A DNA stretch of 64,000 nt from contig CM075651.1 of NCBI GenBank assembly GCA_037953625.1, positions 131,716,501-131,780,500 on the forward strand, written 5' to 3'. Every line of letters begins with the position of its first letter. The first letter of the stretch is position 1. Of this stretch, positions 33,401 to 45,359 are shown piece by piece. The notes below the pieces were generated by a model. That model ran no database searches, was not told where the DNA came from, and saw nothing but the letters and a program-made list of their open reading frames with translations. Both the position numbers and the translations under genes were made by a program. This DNA is from Crotalaria pallida (taxonomy: Eukaryota > Streptophyta > Magnoliopsida > Fabales > Fabaceae).

Positions 33401-36397
33401 AACAGATTTCGGACAAGGAGTTTTGTTTAACTAATTTTATTTTTTCTATGTTTGCTTTGCAAAGAATACATCGAGGGCAGCATCAAGAGCGTACATGAGA
33501 GTAGTGGATAACTCCTACCTGGGAAGTTCTGATGAGGTTTGTATATATTCGTTCTCAATTATGGCTATTTCTTTTTTCCATTTGGTTAGAGCATCAATCA
33601 TCATATAGGCAAGTTACTGACAGATCCTGTTCCTCACAAATAAAAATCATATGATTCAAAAATCTTAGATTGGTTGTTCCTGATTATGTGAACTGAATGG
33701 CGATGAATTCAAGCTCAACTCGATAGCATCTCTGCTTATTCTCAAGTTTCAGTAAAGATATGAATGGTTTAAGTTTTAAATGGATAGACAAGATAGAAAT
33801 CAATTTCATTCTAAGACGAGAGATAGTTTCGACCTGAAAGGCTTCAAATCTTTATCAGGACCTTTGTGATAATAATATAGTGCTGTCACTATCTTTCTTT
33901 ACCATCCCCAATCATCTTAGTAATGTTATCCGGATCATGTGATTTTAGATTAACTGCCTTTTGGAGAAGGTGGAGTCTACCTTCATCAGAAACTTTACAC
34001 ACTCAAATCAAAGGAAGGGGAGGAAATTATTAAGGCAAAAAACGAAAAGAGAAAGACACAGCACAACATTTTTTACAGGTAAATAACACGGTGAATAATT
34101 TTATTCAAGTGATCAAATTTAAGTACAGCTCTGAGCACACTCGAGTCTTGACTAATGTTTACCTTGTCTTGTTACTTATTATAGGTTTCTTTACTGGTTG
34201 CTTAGTTGCTCTTTTGGTAGCTACTATATTAAGAATAGTATCTCAAAATTTAATGAAGAGAAAGGAGGGGACATTTTACATGGAAAACATTTTTCCCTTA
34301 TACAGGTGACAGTATTTTTGAGAACCTTGATTCCGTAATCTATTACTATGCCAATCAGAAATTCCACTTTTTCTTTTACGATACTTCCTTCTTTGTTTAA
34401 CATGGAACTAATTTCTTGCAGTCTATTTGGATTCATCACTCTACATATGCTTATGTATGCGGCAAACACATATTTTTGGAAGCGCTATCGAATCAATTAT
34501 CCATTCTTATTTGGCTTCAGACCTGGAACTGTGTTGGATTATAGAGAAGTGTTCCTTCTGAGCACTGGTCTTGCAGTCCTTGTACTTCTATGTTTCTTGA
34601 TAAATTTGCATCTGGAGATGAACCAAAGGACTCCAAACTATAAGACAGCCACTGAACTTGTTCCTCTGAGCTTAGTTATTGTAAGATGCTTATTTTGGAC
34701 TGTAACACCTCCCAGTTTATAAAAAAAAAAATGCACTTGCCTTATCCTTTAGTCTTCAGTTTAGATAACTCTTTGTTTTATGTGCAGCTTATTCTTTTGA
34801 TTACCTTTTTGCCTTTCAACATCATATACCGCTCAAGTCGTTTCTTTTTTATCCGGTGCCTATTTCGCTGCATATGTGCCCCTTTTTTCCGGGTAATGGC
34901 AATGAAGTGGCTAAATTTGAATGACATGATTCAATGAAAAAATGGAGCTTAAAATTGACTTTTCTTTGCAGGTTAGGCTTCCTGATTTCATCTTAGCAGA
35001 TCAGCTTACCAGTCAGGTATTATGCTTCCTACATTGATCATAAACATCAATGTTATTTATATAGTGACATATTAATCGGTTTTGAACCTTTGGCTTTAGG
35101 CCCAAGCTTTCAAGTATTTTGAGCTCTACATATGTTATTATGGCATGGGAGAACACTCGAGAAGGGAAAAAAAATGTCAAAGCCGCAGTGTCTATAACGT
35201 TCTGTATTTCATTGTTGCCATCGTTCCTTATTGGTTTCGCCTAGCACAGGTCATTCAATCTTTTCTTTACATATGCTTTCTATTTCCTTTCTATTCATAT
35301 AGTTAATAAGTGCAACATGTCCTACCTTTGAATTTTTAAGGTGAAGGACACACCTTTGTATAAGCATTGTTTCATAAGTTTATTTAATTACAGGACTAAG
35401 TATTAATTCCAAAAATTGGAGCTGCCTAAAAGTTTATTGCAGTTTCGAAGATACACTGACCGAGAAACATATTTGTGTAGTGCATGCGTCAATCCATAGA
35501 AGAAAGAGATATCAAACGTGCATTCAATGGTTTAAATTATCTCTCAACAATTGTTGCCATTCTGATTAGGACTACCTATGAATTCAAGAAGAGAAAGGTT
35601 TGGCAGGTATTGGCCCTTATAAGTTCAGCAGTTGCAGTACTACAGAACACATTTTGGGACATTGTCATGGATTGGGGACTTCTAAGAAGACATTCAAAGA
35701 ACCCCTATTTGAGGGATAAACTCGTAGTGCCACATAAAAGTGTCTACTTCATAGCCATGGTAACAATGACTTATTAAACAATTGAAAGGTGTGGTCTTCT
35801 ATATGTTGTTCTTGGATATTAATTAAACCAACTTGGAAACTAAATTCACAGGTCTTGGACATATTGCTTAGACTTTCTTGGATACAGTTGGTGCTTCTAC
35901 TGAATTGGCGCTCCCTTCGTAAAGTGGCAATGGTTACAGTAATTTCCTGCCTTGAAATTTTTCGTCGTGGCATGTGGAACTTCTTTAGGTAACTTCTTCA
36001 TGCACAAAACTTTATAGTGTTTGCTTTTTGCATTGGAACAACATTTAAAGTATGTCACCACCTTGTGTCTTGGATTCTGATTGGTCAAGAAATATCATCT
36101 CTTATTGTTAATTAATTGTTTAATCAATCAATCCGAATCTATGGCTAAGATTGTAACACACTTAGTAGGACAATAAACATTGTCTTATGTGTGTGTATGT
36201 TTAGAAACTTGAAAAAAAAATTATTTTGTATTATAACATTACAGTGTTCTGAATAGCATAGCTTACATTACTCATTCAAATCACTCAGGTTGGAGAACGA
36301 GTACTTGAACAATGTTGGACACTACCGTGCCTTCAAGTCAGTCCCTCATCCTTTCAATTACAATAAGGGCAATGAGATAAATGACAAGGATTCCTAA
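30488..36397 (+). CDS. PHO1-type phosphate exporter (SPX-EXS protein)
   Basis: Exons: 30488-30923, 32761-33118, 33237-33285, 33465-33536, 33949-34078, 34185-34305, 34422-34680, 34788-34892, 34972-35016, 35100-35249, 35481-35759, 35852-35988, 36289-36397. All introns are GT-AG, the frame is continuous, and the product is 749 aa, normal for the family. Residues 1-345 form the SPX inositol-pyrophosphate sensor (start MTFKKDFKQQMVREWEKDYM; Lys cluster FSKIMKKYEQ at 272-281). From about 349 there are several membrane helices (GFFTGCLVALLVATILR; VFLLSTGLAVLVLLCF), then the EXS domain (about 560-749) with RHSKNPYLRDKLVVPHKSVY. The signature LPDFILADQLTSQ is at about 513-525. PHO1 proteins export phosphate from root stele cells or Golgi/trans-Golgi membranes. 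The acidic EMN..T.DYKT..EL-type segment resembles the PHO1;H3-like branch more than PHO1 itself (inference). Intron 1 carries a retrotransposon. The family and exon model are secure; the specific paralog is not. Confidence 0.95.
31089..31415 (-). repeat. LTR (3' LTR in element orientation)
   Basis: 327 bp. The preceding minus-strand sequence AACAGGAGGCAT is a weak polypurine tract, consistent with minus orientation. Confidence 0.9.
31394..32095 (-). pseudogene. Gag N-terminus fused to pol C-terminus, non-autonomous element ORF
   Basis: An uninterrupted 233-codon minus frame that runs past the interior into the LTR. The N-terminal part (VSERVDLLEEKIEGMGERL...) is a coiled-coil like the start of some plant gypsy gag proteins. 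The C-terminal part ends PIFSLEDKAASVTGGIDRK, resembling the tail of gypsy polyproteins (FxxFxLEDKV...GG). An 87-bp unit (29 codons, PLGSDKEG...ENGWKESAS) is tandemly duplicated at 31695-31781 and 31782-31868. All catalytic domains are absent. Whether the intact frame is used is unknown. Confidence 0.7.
32152..32478 (-). repeat. LTR (5' LTR in element orientation)
   Basis: 327 bp. On the minus strand it is followed by ATTGGTCCGACCTGCCGG. That position should hold the primer site, but it does not match the usual tRNA-iMet sequence, so the primer is uncertain. Confidence 0.9.
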
Positions 36398-36399
36398 TG

Positions 36400-36935
36400 T
36401 GATCCTACTCCATTACACTACAGCATTGCAGAAGTTAGAAATAAAGAATGTACATTGATTTGGATATGATAACATAGTATGGAAGAAGCTGGCAAGCTGA
36501 CAATGGAAGAATTTGCTTTTAACATAGGAGATATAGAAGAAATTTGATGTTGCTGATATAGTATAGAGAAATCTTGAAATAGATTGTCACCTATTCCAGG
36601 AGCCATAAGTAAAGCTGAAATATGCATAAATTAGGAAGCTGAAAGCCTGAAATATATCTTCACTGTGGAATAGTTTTTGATACTATCAATATAAATTTTC
36701 AAGATTGTGACACATAGATTAAAATTATAATTAATTAAAATATTAAATTTATGTATTATTTTCTTGTTTTACCTTTTAATATTTTTTGGAATTAATTCTT
36801 CACTCATTATTTCTCTATAATAATTAAGGGTGAAATTGTAAAAATTATAATTAATATTGTATCAATTTTGTAGAAAAATTTATATTATGAAACAAAATTT
36901 TATTTTTCTCTAAAAAGACTTATATTTCAAAATGG
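36400..36935. other. PHO1-like 3' region and AT-rich spacer
   Basis: Probably the 3' untranslated region (to about 36680), then AT-rich sequence. No other feature seen. Confidence 0.4.
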
Positions 36936-37148
36936 AGAGAGAGCACGTCTAGTGGGGCGTTTGCATCAACGCGAGGGGGGAGCTTCTGCCAAACACGCGT
37001 TTGGGCTTTCCCACCGCCCAACCAAACAGACTTACAGCTAGTTTGGTTCCACGGTGGGAAGGTTGCAGACGCACGTTTGGCCAAAGCAGCAAGACACAAG
37101 CTTCCGCGTTTGAGGAGTGTCAAACGTGAAACCAAACACACGCTTAGA
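36936..37148. mobile_element. GC-rich inverted-repeat MITE, probably hAT-type
   Basis: The left end (CTAGTGGGGCGTTTGCATCA) pairs imperfectly with the complement of the right end (CTAAGCGTGTGTTTGGTTTC). Internally CTTTCCCACCGCCCAACCAA pairs with TAGTTTGGTTCCACGGTGGG. It stands out as GC-rich in an AT-rich spacer. The target duplication was not resolved. Confidence 0.5.
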
Positions 37149-37389
37149 GTAGTTTGCGAATCAAATTTTGTCTTGGTATGTGTTTTTAGTCCATGTGTTG
37201 TATTGGGTTGAGTGTCCGTGTGGTCCTTTAGGATCTACTCGATAACATTAATTATAGTTGTGAGCTTGTAACTGTTTAGTTAATTGTTTGAAATATAAAT
37301 ATTTGCTCGACAAAACTAGTTGTGAAAGTAGCTTAAAGTTATTAAATAATTGAAAATGACATGTAATATTATTTTATTTATATTTATTA

Positions 37390-37661
37390 CTCTCTTCAAT
37401 CCTATTTATAAGTCATTCTACAAGAATTTTTTGGTTCTATTTATATGTTACTTCATATTTTTTAGGAAGCATTTATTGTCTTTTTCTCTTATTTGTCTTT
37501 ATTTCATTATTATGAAATAATACATTTGTGAAATTTTCAATGCAAGTTAAAAGGCTAAAACTTTAAAACTAAAATATATTTTTAAAGTTACAAAAATGTA
37601 ACTACTTTCCTTAACATGTGTGATATGATTAAGTATGACGTATAAATAGGATCGAAGAGAT
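37390..37661. mobile_element. Stowaway-type MITE, 272 bp
   Basis: TA lies on each side. The ends CTCTCTTCAATCCTATTTAT and the complement of TATAAATAGGATCGAAGAGA pair. It shares its interior with 29595-29862 (AGCATTTATTGTCTTTTTC; TGTGAAATTTTCAATGC). Confidence 0.75.
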
Positions 37662-37664
37662 TAT

Positions 37665-38657
37665 TTTAATTTATTCTTTTTGTTCTTTATTTATTAATAG
37701 TATAAAAAAATTAAATTATGCTTAACTTTTTTTTTTATTTGTTAAATATATAATTAATTACCCCCTTCAAAGCTATTTTTAAGTCATATTCTAGAATAAT
37801 TTTCCGATACTTGAACCCATTCCAATGTGTGGTTGATGGAGAATATCTAGATGGGCATAATGTGGGAGCAATAACGCACGGTTGGCACACTATCCCTTCC
37901 CATGGCAATGTTAAAGACCGTTCCATTGATAAATTTTTCTACACGTTTGTTAAGGCAAGGCATTGAGAAACCATTTAAGGATGGAATTGATAACTTCTTT
38001 CTATAGAAATCTCGAAACAGAATAAAGAGAGCTATAGCAAGAAGATTGACAACACCAAAGGAATTTTAGCTGAAATCTGCATTTTGTTTTCTAGTTTCCT
38101 TTTGCTTATTGGCTTCTTTACTATAATTGCCTCAACACAGTGTCCTTGAATAGTTTTTCAACCTTGAGTACCATTTCTATGGCAAAGTGAGTTTGTGTTT
38201 AAAATGAACAGTACAGTATATTCATCTTTAATTCAATCTAAATGCATTACCTTGCTCCCATTATATACAAGCTTACATTAAACGAGCTTTTTCCAGTCCT
38301 AGCTATCCCCATTTACATAGATTATGGTTTGCTTATAAAGTAACCATCAGTTTTTTCTGTAACACCTAGTGAAGCAAAATACTCAAATTCCAAAGCCACA
38401 ATTGTTATGGCTTATGAATGGGGTTTCATTTCTCTTCAACATGATTACATGAATTCCCATATTCTAAACAACATAAAATAAATTATAAAAGTGCCTGATT
38501 CCCAGTGCCAATATCCTGATAAAGCTAAATGCAGGCTTTTGGACAATCAAACAACCAAGTCAAGATACATCATTAATATTCAGCCATCAAACTAGAACAA
38601 CCATGTTATTTCACAATAGATGTTGAAGATAAAACCCAACACAAAAGTATAATATAT
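37665..38657. other. Spacer between convergent genes; MMtag 3' region
   Basis: 37795-37970 is less AT-rich and on the plus strand reads openly for about 55 codons, but I cannot place it in a family. 38200-38657 is likely the MMtag 3' untranslated region. Confidence 0.35.
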
Positions 38658-41600
38658 TTAGTCCGAATCATGTCTCCTCTTCTCCTTATCTTTCTTGTGC
38701 CTCTTCCTGTCATCTACATCACGAGAATGCCGCTTCTCACGCCTTTCACGTTTCTCTTGCTTCCTATCCTCACGGGAATGCTGCTTCTCACGCTTTTCAC
38801 GTTTCTCTTCTTTCCTCTCCTCACGTCTTCGCTTTCTTCTACCTTCATCTTCTGAATCATCTTCAGTCTTTCTTACTGATGGATTTGGCGTAGGTACATT
38901 TTCCACCTCAGCTGGTGTGTCAGAAGGTGGGAGCTTTGAAGAATTGGGTTCTTCCCAAGGGACAGGTGCTCTGCAGACATTTGCAAATGTAAGAGAATAT
39001 TAGCAGTGATTTCCTTGTTGTTAAACATTATTCATGGTGAAATAAGTTCATTTAGGGAGCATTTGGAAGAACTTATTTGGGCATATGAAAATAGCTTATG
39101 ACTTTGTAATCTTAGCATATATCAACAAGCTTATCAAGGAAGCTCATGAATATAAGCTCTTTATATCTTATTTTCAAAAACACATATAGACTAAGTGCTT
39201 AATTTAGCTGTTTACCCAAAAAGTGAAAAACACACTCTTAGTAAGCATGCAAACTGAGTGAGCAGGCTGTATTTTCAAGAAATCAATTCAAAATTTTAAA
39301 TAACAATCAGCCCACATTTAAAAGTCCAATTTTTAAGACACTAATTGACATGGCATTCTGTGCCTCCCATCTAACACTGAAAGAATAAAGCACATAGAAA
39401 TTGGATTGGTATTGCCACATTTGACAATTGGTCACAGTATATTGATACTTGATGCATCACAATCACATCAATCAAGGTTGAGATAAAATTTAGTGTTAGA
39501 CACTTAGACCAGCAAATACAATGTCACAATGAAACAATGTAGACATCTATAGCAGAGAATTTTCCTCTGTGTGAAATCCTACGTTGATTTCAGAAAAGTG
39601 ACCCTCCTGCAGTGTTCCAGCCATTTCTTTCAAATAACTATGTGATCAGCATTATTTGGCTATATGCTAAACAGCCAGCAAGACCACATCCTTTCGACTA
39701 AATACTAATAAACAAAGGGGGTTGGACATTTTCTTATGAAACGCACATCAAGTACAGAGACAACTGCTAGGCAAATTGTTGTCCCATTTGATGCTTCAAC
39801 TAACCTGAACTCTGACACATCAAACTCAAACTTACTGATTTGAGTTTCGTGAATATTTAGTTTTTTATGATCTGATGAGACATGTCTTCTCAAAATTGGG
39901 GTAGTTCCCATGAGAAATATTGGTTTTAAATAACTGAAACAAATTGCATGATAGTTGGGTGAAAAACCTAAAGTTCATAGATTAGACCCTAGCCCCTACA
40001 CAGTAATACAATTAGAACGATAATCATATGGAAAATGTGTGACCACAAGCGCACATACTGGATAATGCTGCATACAAACGTTTTAAATAACTGAAACAAG
40101 AAATAGCAAAAACTAATGGAAATATGAAGAAAAGATATCTAGTTTATGCCTTAAGAAAATTGTTTCCAAATCTGTTTACCTTGCAAAACCAAGACCTTGA
40201 ACCCTTGCTGCTTCAGCATGACCTGCACCTAAGTCTTCCGCTGTAGAGCCTCTCTTTACCAGTTCTGAAAACTCATGCTTATCAAGACGGTTACCTTGAG
40301 GACGGTTAGCACGCTTAGGAGCTAAGCCAAGAGCTTCCCTCATTGCCTGCTCTTCCTCTTCCTTAATTCTCTTTATCTCTTCTTTAGCGACCTCCATTTC
40401 AGCATCCAGGGACTTTTTATCCCTGGTATACCAGTGAAGATCTTTGCCTGTTAAATTAAAAGGAGAAGATTAACACTCCTGAACACCAGCAAGATGCAAG
40501 CACACACACAACACATATTATGGAAAAGAATGTTGCAGCTATCTAACCAAAAGAAAAAATATAGAATATGCTTAGTTGGCTAAATCACAAAATGAGATGA
40601 TAACTTCTTAATTTAACATAACTAGAAACACAGATCAACGAATTATGCTAATGGAGTAAAAAGCTACTAAAACAGAATAAAATGAGAAGATGAGAGAAAG
40701 ATCCCTGGTCATGGAAGGAAAAGAACCAAAAAAGTATAATGGTGTAAGAGATTATGTTATACTCTTTTATTGAAACAACTACAATCTCAGTTAGCAACCC
40801 GATAAGGATCCTCTATGGAGATAAGTGGTTGATATAGAAGAACCAATAGATATGGAACTACATCCCAACACTAATCTTGGCAGGGGAAGCAGGATATGAG
40901 AAAAGCCCCTGCAGTAAGACCTACATATATAATCATTTAAGTGGCTAACCTTGTAATCTTCATTGACCCATTGAATTTTTTCTCTTTTTCTTTTAAGGAT
41001 ATAGGCCTACAATTCACTGCAGGTTGAACCACACTAAACTCCATGTGTTTTTGGTTTCTTCCTATTTTCTGGTCAGTACTTGGTTATAACTTTGCCTTCT
41101 ATATTTTTTATGTTAATGGAGACCCCAGCTCAAGTACATCAATCATATGTTTGGATCATTCCATCAACCAAACCCCATGCTCCCTCCCAAGGTAAAGGCT
41201 CAAAAAACAAAAACATTTGAGCATATGACATTTCTACACAAAGTAGCAAAGCTAAAGTGCAAGTGTGTAGTTGAAATTATCAAAGAACATAAGTAGGCAA
41301 TCCGGGATAGTGGCGCGTAGCAGCCAATCCTAAAAATGCTAGAGCGGGATAACAAATGGCAGGATGGCTGCTAATCGAAGAGGAGGGAAATACTACAATA
41401 ATTTATACCATACACATATACATGCAAAAGTTAAAAATGAAAATTAAAGACATATTCAAGATTAATAATAAAAATGCATTGTCACCAAGTATTAGATGCT
41501 TAGATAAATCATATTACAGCATAACATTAAGATGAATTATGATAGAAATATGGTATTTTATCGTTATTATTGGGTTTTAACGGTTGAGGATAATGATGAA

Positions 41601-42729
41601 GCAGGTATGAATCGTACACACCGCACGGTGTGGAAGTAAATTAATTATTAAAAGGGGGGACAAGAAAGGGTGTTTTCCTACTAGGTTGCGTAGGTCATCA
41701 TGACCTGACTTTGAAACCTTGTCGAGGTTCGAAAGTGCAGCACATGAGAGGGGTTTTTAGCCCCTGCACACTTTCACAGTTGCAAAATGCCATGATTTGG
41801 AGAGTGATAGCAGGGGCCTATCAAAGCTGAAGCACTCAGCTATTTGATTCCTGCAGGGGGCGGCTAGAGGCACAATTGAAAGCTCAAAGCTACAATTCCA
41901 AACCACTACTTCTACTCCCTTGAGGTTAAGCAGTATAAATTGAGAAGCAATTGGCATAAAGTTGGAAGTGCAAAACCACGACGCAAAAAGGCAAACAAAA
42001 TTGTAATGTTTAAAAAAGCAAGTGATCCTATCCTTCATTAGGCATCTGATAAATAGGAACTAGGAAGCAGGTAGAGAGTTTAACTTCTCGCATACCAATT
42101 AAAGGCTAAAACAACAGCCAGAAGAATAAAAAACAGCCAACCGAGCAACCAACAATAAGTTCCAACTCCACTCTCATTCTAAATGCATAAGTATAACAGA
42201 AAGTGTAAACTAAGCTCAAATAAACAAAGGATGAATTTACCTTTCTGCCATCTTCCAACAGGGGCCTTGATACTATGCCCGAGATAGTTCTCCCTATGTT
42301 TATCAACTTTAACATCCTCCCAAGAGAATTCTGTGCATCAATCAAAAGTAGTAAACCATAAATAATATAGAAAATTTCTATCACGTTTTCTAGCATAAAG
42401 AGTTAAATCCTACCATGTCCACCAATATCATCATAATCATAATATATCTAATAAATAAATAAATTGGTTAGATTTTAGGACATCAAGTTATATTATATGC
42501 CCACACTAGTTTTGCGAATTTCCCTACCAAAAATTCAACAAAAAAGTAAGCTTTCCAATGCCCTAATAGTGGGTTCCAAAGAAAAGGTACAGATTGGTGC
42601 ATAAGCATAAGTTATTATGGCAAAATTAGCAATAGAAGGATTGGGAAAAAGAATGAATGAATTGAAAGTGAAATTCGGGAACTTACGATCTCGACCCCCT
42701 CTTACACCGCCCCTGGTAGGATGATACAT
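38658..42729 (-). CDS. MMtag-domain protein (multiple myeloma tumor-associated protein 2-like)
   Basis: Exons in gene order: 42729-42687, 42330-42241, 40447-40180, 38970-38658. All introns are GT-AG and the frame is continuous for 237 aa, the usual plant length. The N-terminal MMtag domain begins MYHPTRGGVRGGRDQFSWED and includes VKVDKHRENYLGHSIKAPVG and RWQKGKDLHWYTRD. A helical segment EEIKRIKEEEEQAMREALG and a conserved patch LVKRGSTAEDLGAGHAEAAR follow. The last ~75 residues are alternating Lys/Arg/Glu (KREKREKQHSREDRKQEKRE), typical of nuclear RNA-associated proteins. The biochemical role in plants is not established; the human homolog is a nuclear protein often found with spliceosome-linked factors. 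The start is chosen because exon 1 encodes the conserved MYHPTRGGVRGG. Introns 2 and 3 are 1.8 and 1.2 kb and hold small repeats. Confidence 0.93.
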
Positions 42730-42968
42730 ACTTCGTTCTTCAACCTTTCAATGAAAACCAAACACTGTTTCGTTTCTTCTCCGATGATCTCTTCTCTTCT
42801 AATTTATTTTAGTTTAATCTAATTTTATTATTTTACTCCGTCGTCAAATATATAATGAAAACCAGATAATTTATATATATATTAAAAAAAAAAAACAGAA
42901 TTGACAAATTTTTGTTTTCGGCAATGGACTCCAGGGCTCTAGGCCCACTCGCGCTTCATTTTCGGAAT

Positions 42969-43171
42969 GAGTTTTAGTCTACAAACCCCACACTTTAGGC
43001 CCATTGTTAATTCTCAAACCCCGTTTTTTCGATGGGGTTCTATCGGAATATTTTCCGATACCCCCGAGTCGGAAAAATGCATTTTCTGAATTTAAAACTC
43101 CTCGTTTAATAAACGTGCATCGAAAAAATGGGGTTTGAGACCTAAAGAGTGGGGTTTGAAGACTACTACTC
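42969..43171. mobile_element. Mutator-type MITE, 203 bp, perfect 9-bp target duplication
   Basis: TTTCGGAAT flanks both ends (42960-42968 and 43172-43180). The terminal repeat starts GAGTTTTAGTCTACAAACCC and contains CTCAAACCCCGTTTTTTCGA, paired with the complementary right arm. The terminal sequence resembles that of the Pack-MULE at 27517 (GAGAATTAGTTTCCAAAGCC), so both may use one transposase family. It inserted about 240 bp upstream of the MMtag start codon. Confidence 0.87.
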
Positions 43172-43199
43172 TTTCGGAATCGATTCTTTGACCCAAATT

Positions 43200-43567
43200 G
43201 ATACTAAGGATCAGTTTGGTGTATGAAAATGAGCGCGGAATTGGAGATTAAAATTACAATCGGTGTTTGAAACTGGAATTTTGGTGTTTAGTTGTGCACT
43301 TGAAACTGAAATTATAATTTCAAACGCAATTTTATTGAATTAGATTATAACTAAAAACGCAAAATCTAAATTCATACCGCTAAACTCCGGAATTACAATT
43401 CTTTGCTTTATAGAATTGAGTATCATGAGTCTAAAAACAAAACACAAAACCTCTCTACCAATCCACCATAGAGATGGCAATTTGGGCTACCCATCGAGCT
43501 CAGACCATGATCGGGTTGGGCCAAAAAGCCCCAAACGAAATTCGGGCCAAAAACTATCTAACTAAAC
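43200..43567. other. Intergenic, nothing recognised
   Basis: Contains repeated GAAACTGGAATTTTGG- and GAAACTGAAATTATAATT-like phrases, perhaps a decayed hAT-type MITE, but no paired ends were found. Confidence 0.3.
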
Positions 43568-43580
43568 TTGATCGGACACC

Positions 43581-43770
43581 AACGTGGGGTTGGTCAAGTG
43601 GTAGCTCACTTGATCCATTAACCAACTGGTCTCGAGTTCGAGCCTTGGCTATGGAGCAACCCCCGCTGGGAGACCCCTACCGCTTAATGCGAGCTCAGTT
43701 GGGTCGGACCGGATGAGTCGGATTCTGGGTAAACCAAATCCGGGTACCGATTGGTGTACACCAAAAAAAA
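43581..43770 (+). mobile_element. tRNA-derived SINE, 190 bp, with 13-14 bp target duplication
   Basis: An internal pol III promoter is visible: A box TGGTCAAGTGGT (43591-43602) and B box GAGTTCGAGCC (43634-43644). The element ends in GGTGTACACC plus an A8 tail (43763-43770). TTGATCGGACACC (43568-43580) and TTGATCGGACCACC (43771-43784) are the target-site duplications. The body lacks any tRNA cloverleaf beyond the promoter region, so this is a SINE and not a tRNA gene. Confidence 0.88.
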
Positions 43771-43784
43771 TTGATCGGACCACC

Positions 43785-45119
43785 ATTTAACTAGATTGAG
43801 CAATGTTTTTAGGCGATATTGGTTGATTGGCTCGAAACCTGGCTGGTTTTGCTTTTATTAAAGCGGGCAAAAAAGGCTCGAGTCTTATTTCGGTCATCTT
43901 TTGAGAATCTAAACCCACTTATTTATCGAGCTTGTGCGAACCAACCAAATCCTATCAGGCTTTTTGTAGTTTCTGGTTCATTCCAATATTTCATCTTCCC
44001 ATCTTCTTTACTCTAGAAATCTAAGATATGATTAGTCAAATAAGAATGTTCAATCTAGTTTGGTCTATCTGTATGGATCGACCATCCATAGATGTTCTAG
44101 TTTAGTCTGAGTCTACGGTCCACTTGTGTCATTTATTTAAAATTTAAAATACTTTGTTTGAATCGTAAAAATTCATATATACATGAAACAATGTCACTTT
44201 AAAAATATTGAAATTCATAACTTATGAATTTAGGAAATTTCAAATAAATATGCCAAATTTCAATTTAGGAAATTCATATTAATATGCCAATATGAAAATA
44301 TTTGCTTCTTTTTTTAATAATAGTTTTGGATAAATGTTGTACTGAAATATTTCCATTTTTGAAATAAACATTTTTATCACTAACAAATTGAAATCGATAT
44401 TGAACGTGTTTTTCTTTATTTTTTTAGTGTTATTTAACTAGAAAATAAAATTAAAATTGAAAACAACGCTTTTTACCGTAACAATTATTGAAAAAAATAT
44501 CGAGCAATCGATCTAGTCAAATCTAGATAGTCTCAAAAATTATGAGATCATATACCGGACCATAAAGTAATGGTTTAGAAAATTTGAGACCAGACCAAAC
44601 CAAGAAATCATACTGGACCACATTTTTCTATCTAGTTTGATTCAGTCCCAACGGTCTCACGGTCTAATCCGGAACCGCTTACAACCATAGTCTTCATGAC
44701 ACAAGCAATAGCTGCAACACAAATAAAAGGTTGCTACGGCGACACACACAAATGGTGACAACATGAGGCATAAACAATGGAATATAATTAATTTAATTTT
44801 TTGAATTATACATCGTATGCCCAAACAGTGAACTTAGAAATTGAATTTGGAATTCCAATTTCACATTCTAATTCTTTATACAATCCAAACATAAAATCAC
44901 AATTTCAACTCAATTCCAATACACTAATATATTTTATTTTGCTTCAAAGTACTTTTTTTAATGTTAAAGGGTTAATCTATGAGTTTTAAATTGTTAACAC
45001 ATTCGTATGTTAAGGGATTAATGAACGAGTTTTAAAATGTTAGCCTACGCTAACCTCTTAAATTATTATTGTTTTTGGCTAACCCTCTAGAATACACAAT
45101 GCGTTAACCCCCTTCATAA
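43785..45119. other. Intergenic, nothing recognised
   Basis: AT-rich. A repeated AAGGGTTAATCTATGAG / AAGGGATTAATGAACGAG phrase at 44966-45035 is a short local duplication. No gene. Confidence 0.4.
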
Positions 45120-45359
45120 GACTTTTTTGAGATTTTTATTTTGATTCTATTTATAAGACTTCTTTTCAATTTTCAATAGCATTTAATTACTCCTTTCCAC
45201 TAATACTCCTATAAAGTCAACATTTTTTAGAGTTCCAATAATAATTATAGGGGTAGTTTTAAAAAAGTATATCAAATTTTCACATTTCCAATGTCACTAA
45301 CAAATTTATCCACTCTGAAAAACTCCTAAAGAATCTTATAAATAGGATCGGAAGAGTAA
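45120..45359. mobile_element. Stowaway-like MITE
   Basis: The left arm (GATTCTATTTATAAGACTTC) pairs with the right arm (GAATCTTATAAATAGGATCG). The interior motifs (TTTAATTACTCCTTTCCAC, ATAATTATAGGGGTAGTTTT) match, in complement, those of 28383-28655 and 47296-47570. Ends are approximate. Confidence 0.6.

Noticed and set aside
43581..43660. Possible tRNA gene suggested by A and B boxes
   Set aside because: No cloverleaf can be drawn, and the segment is the head of a 190-bp SINE with A-tail and target duplication.
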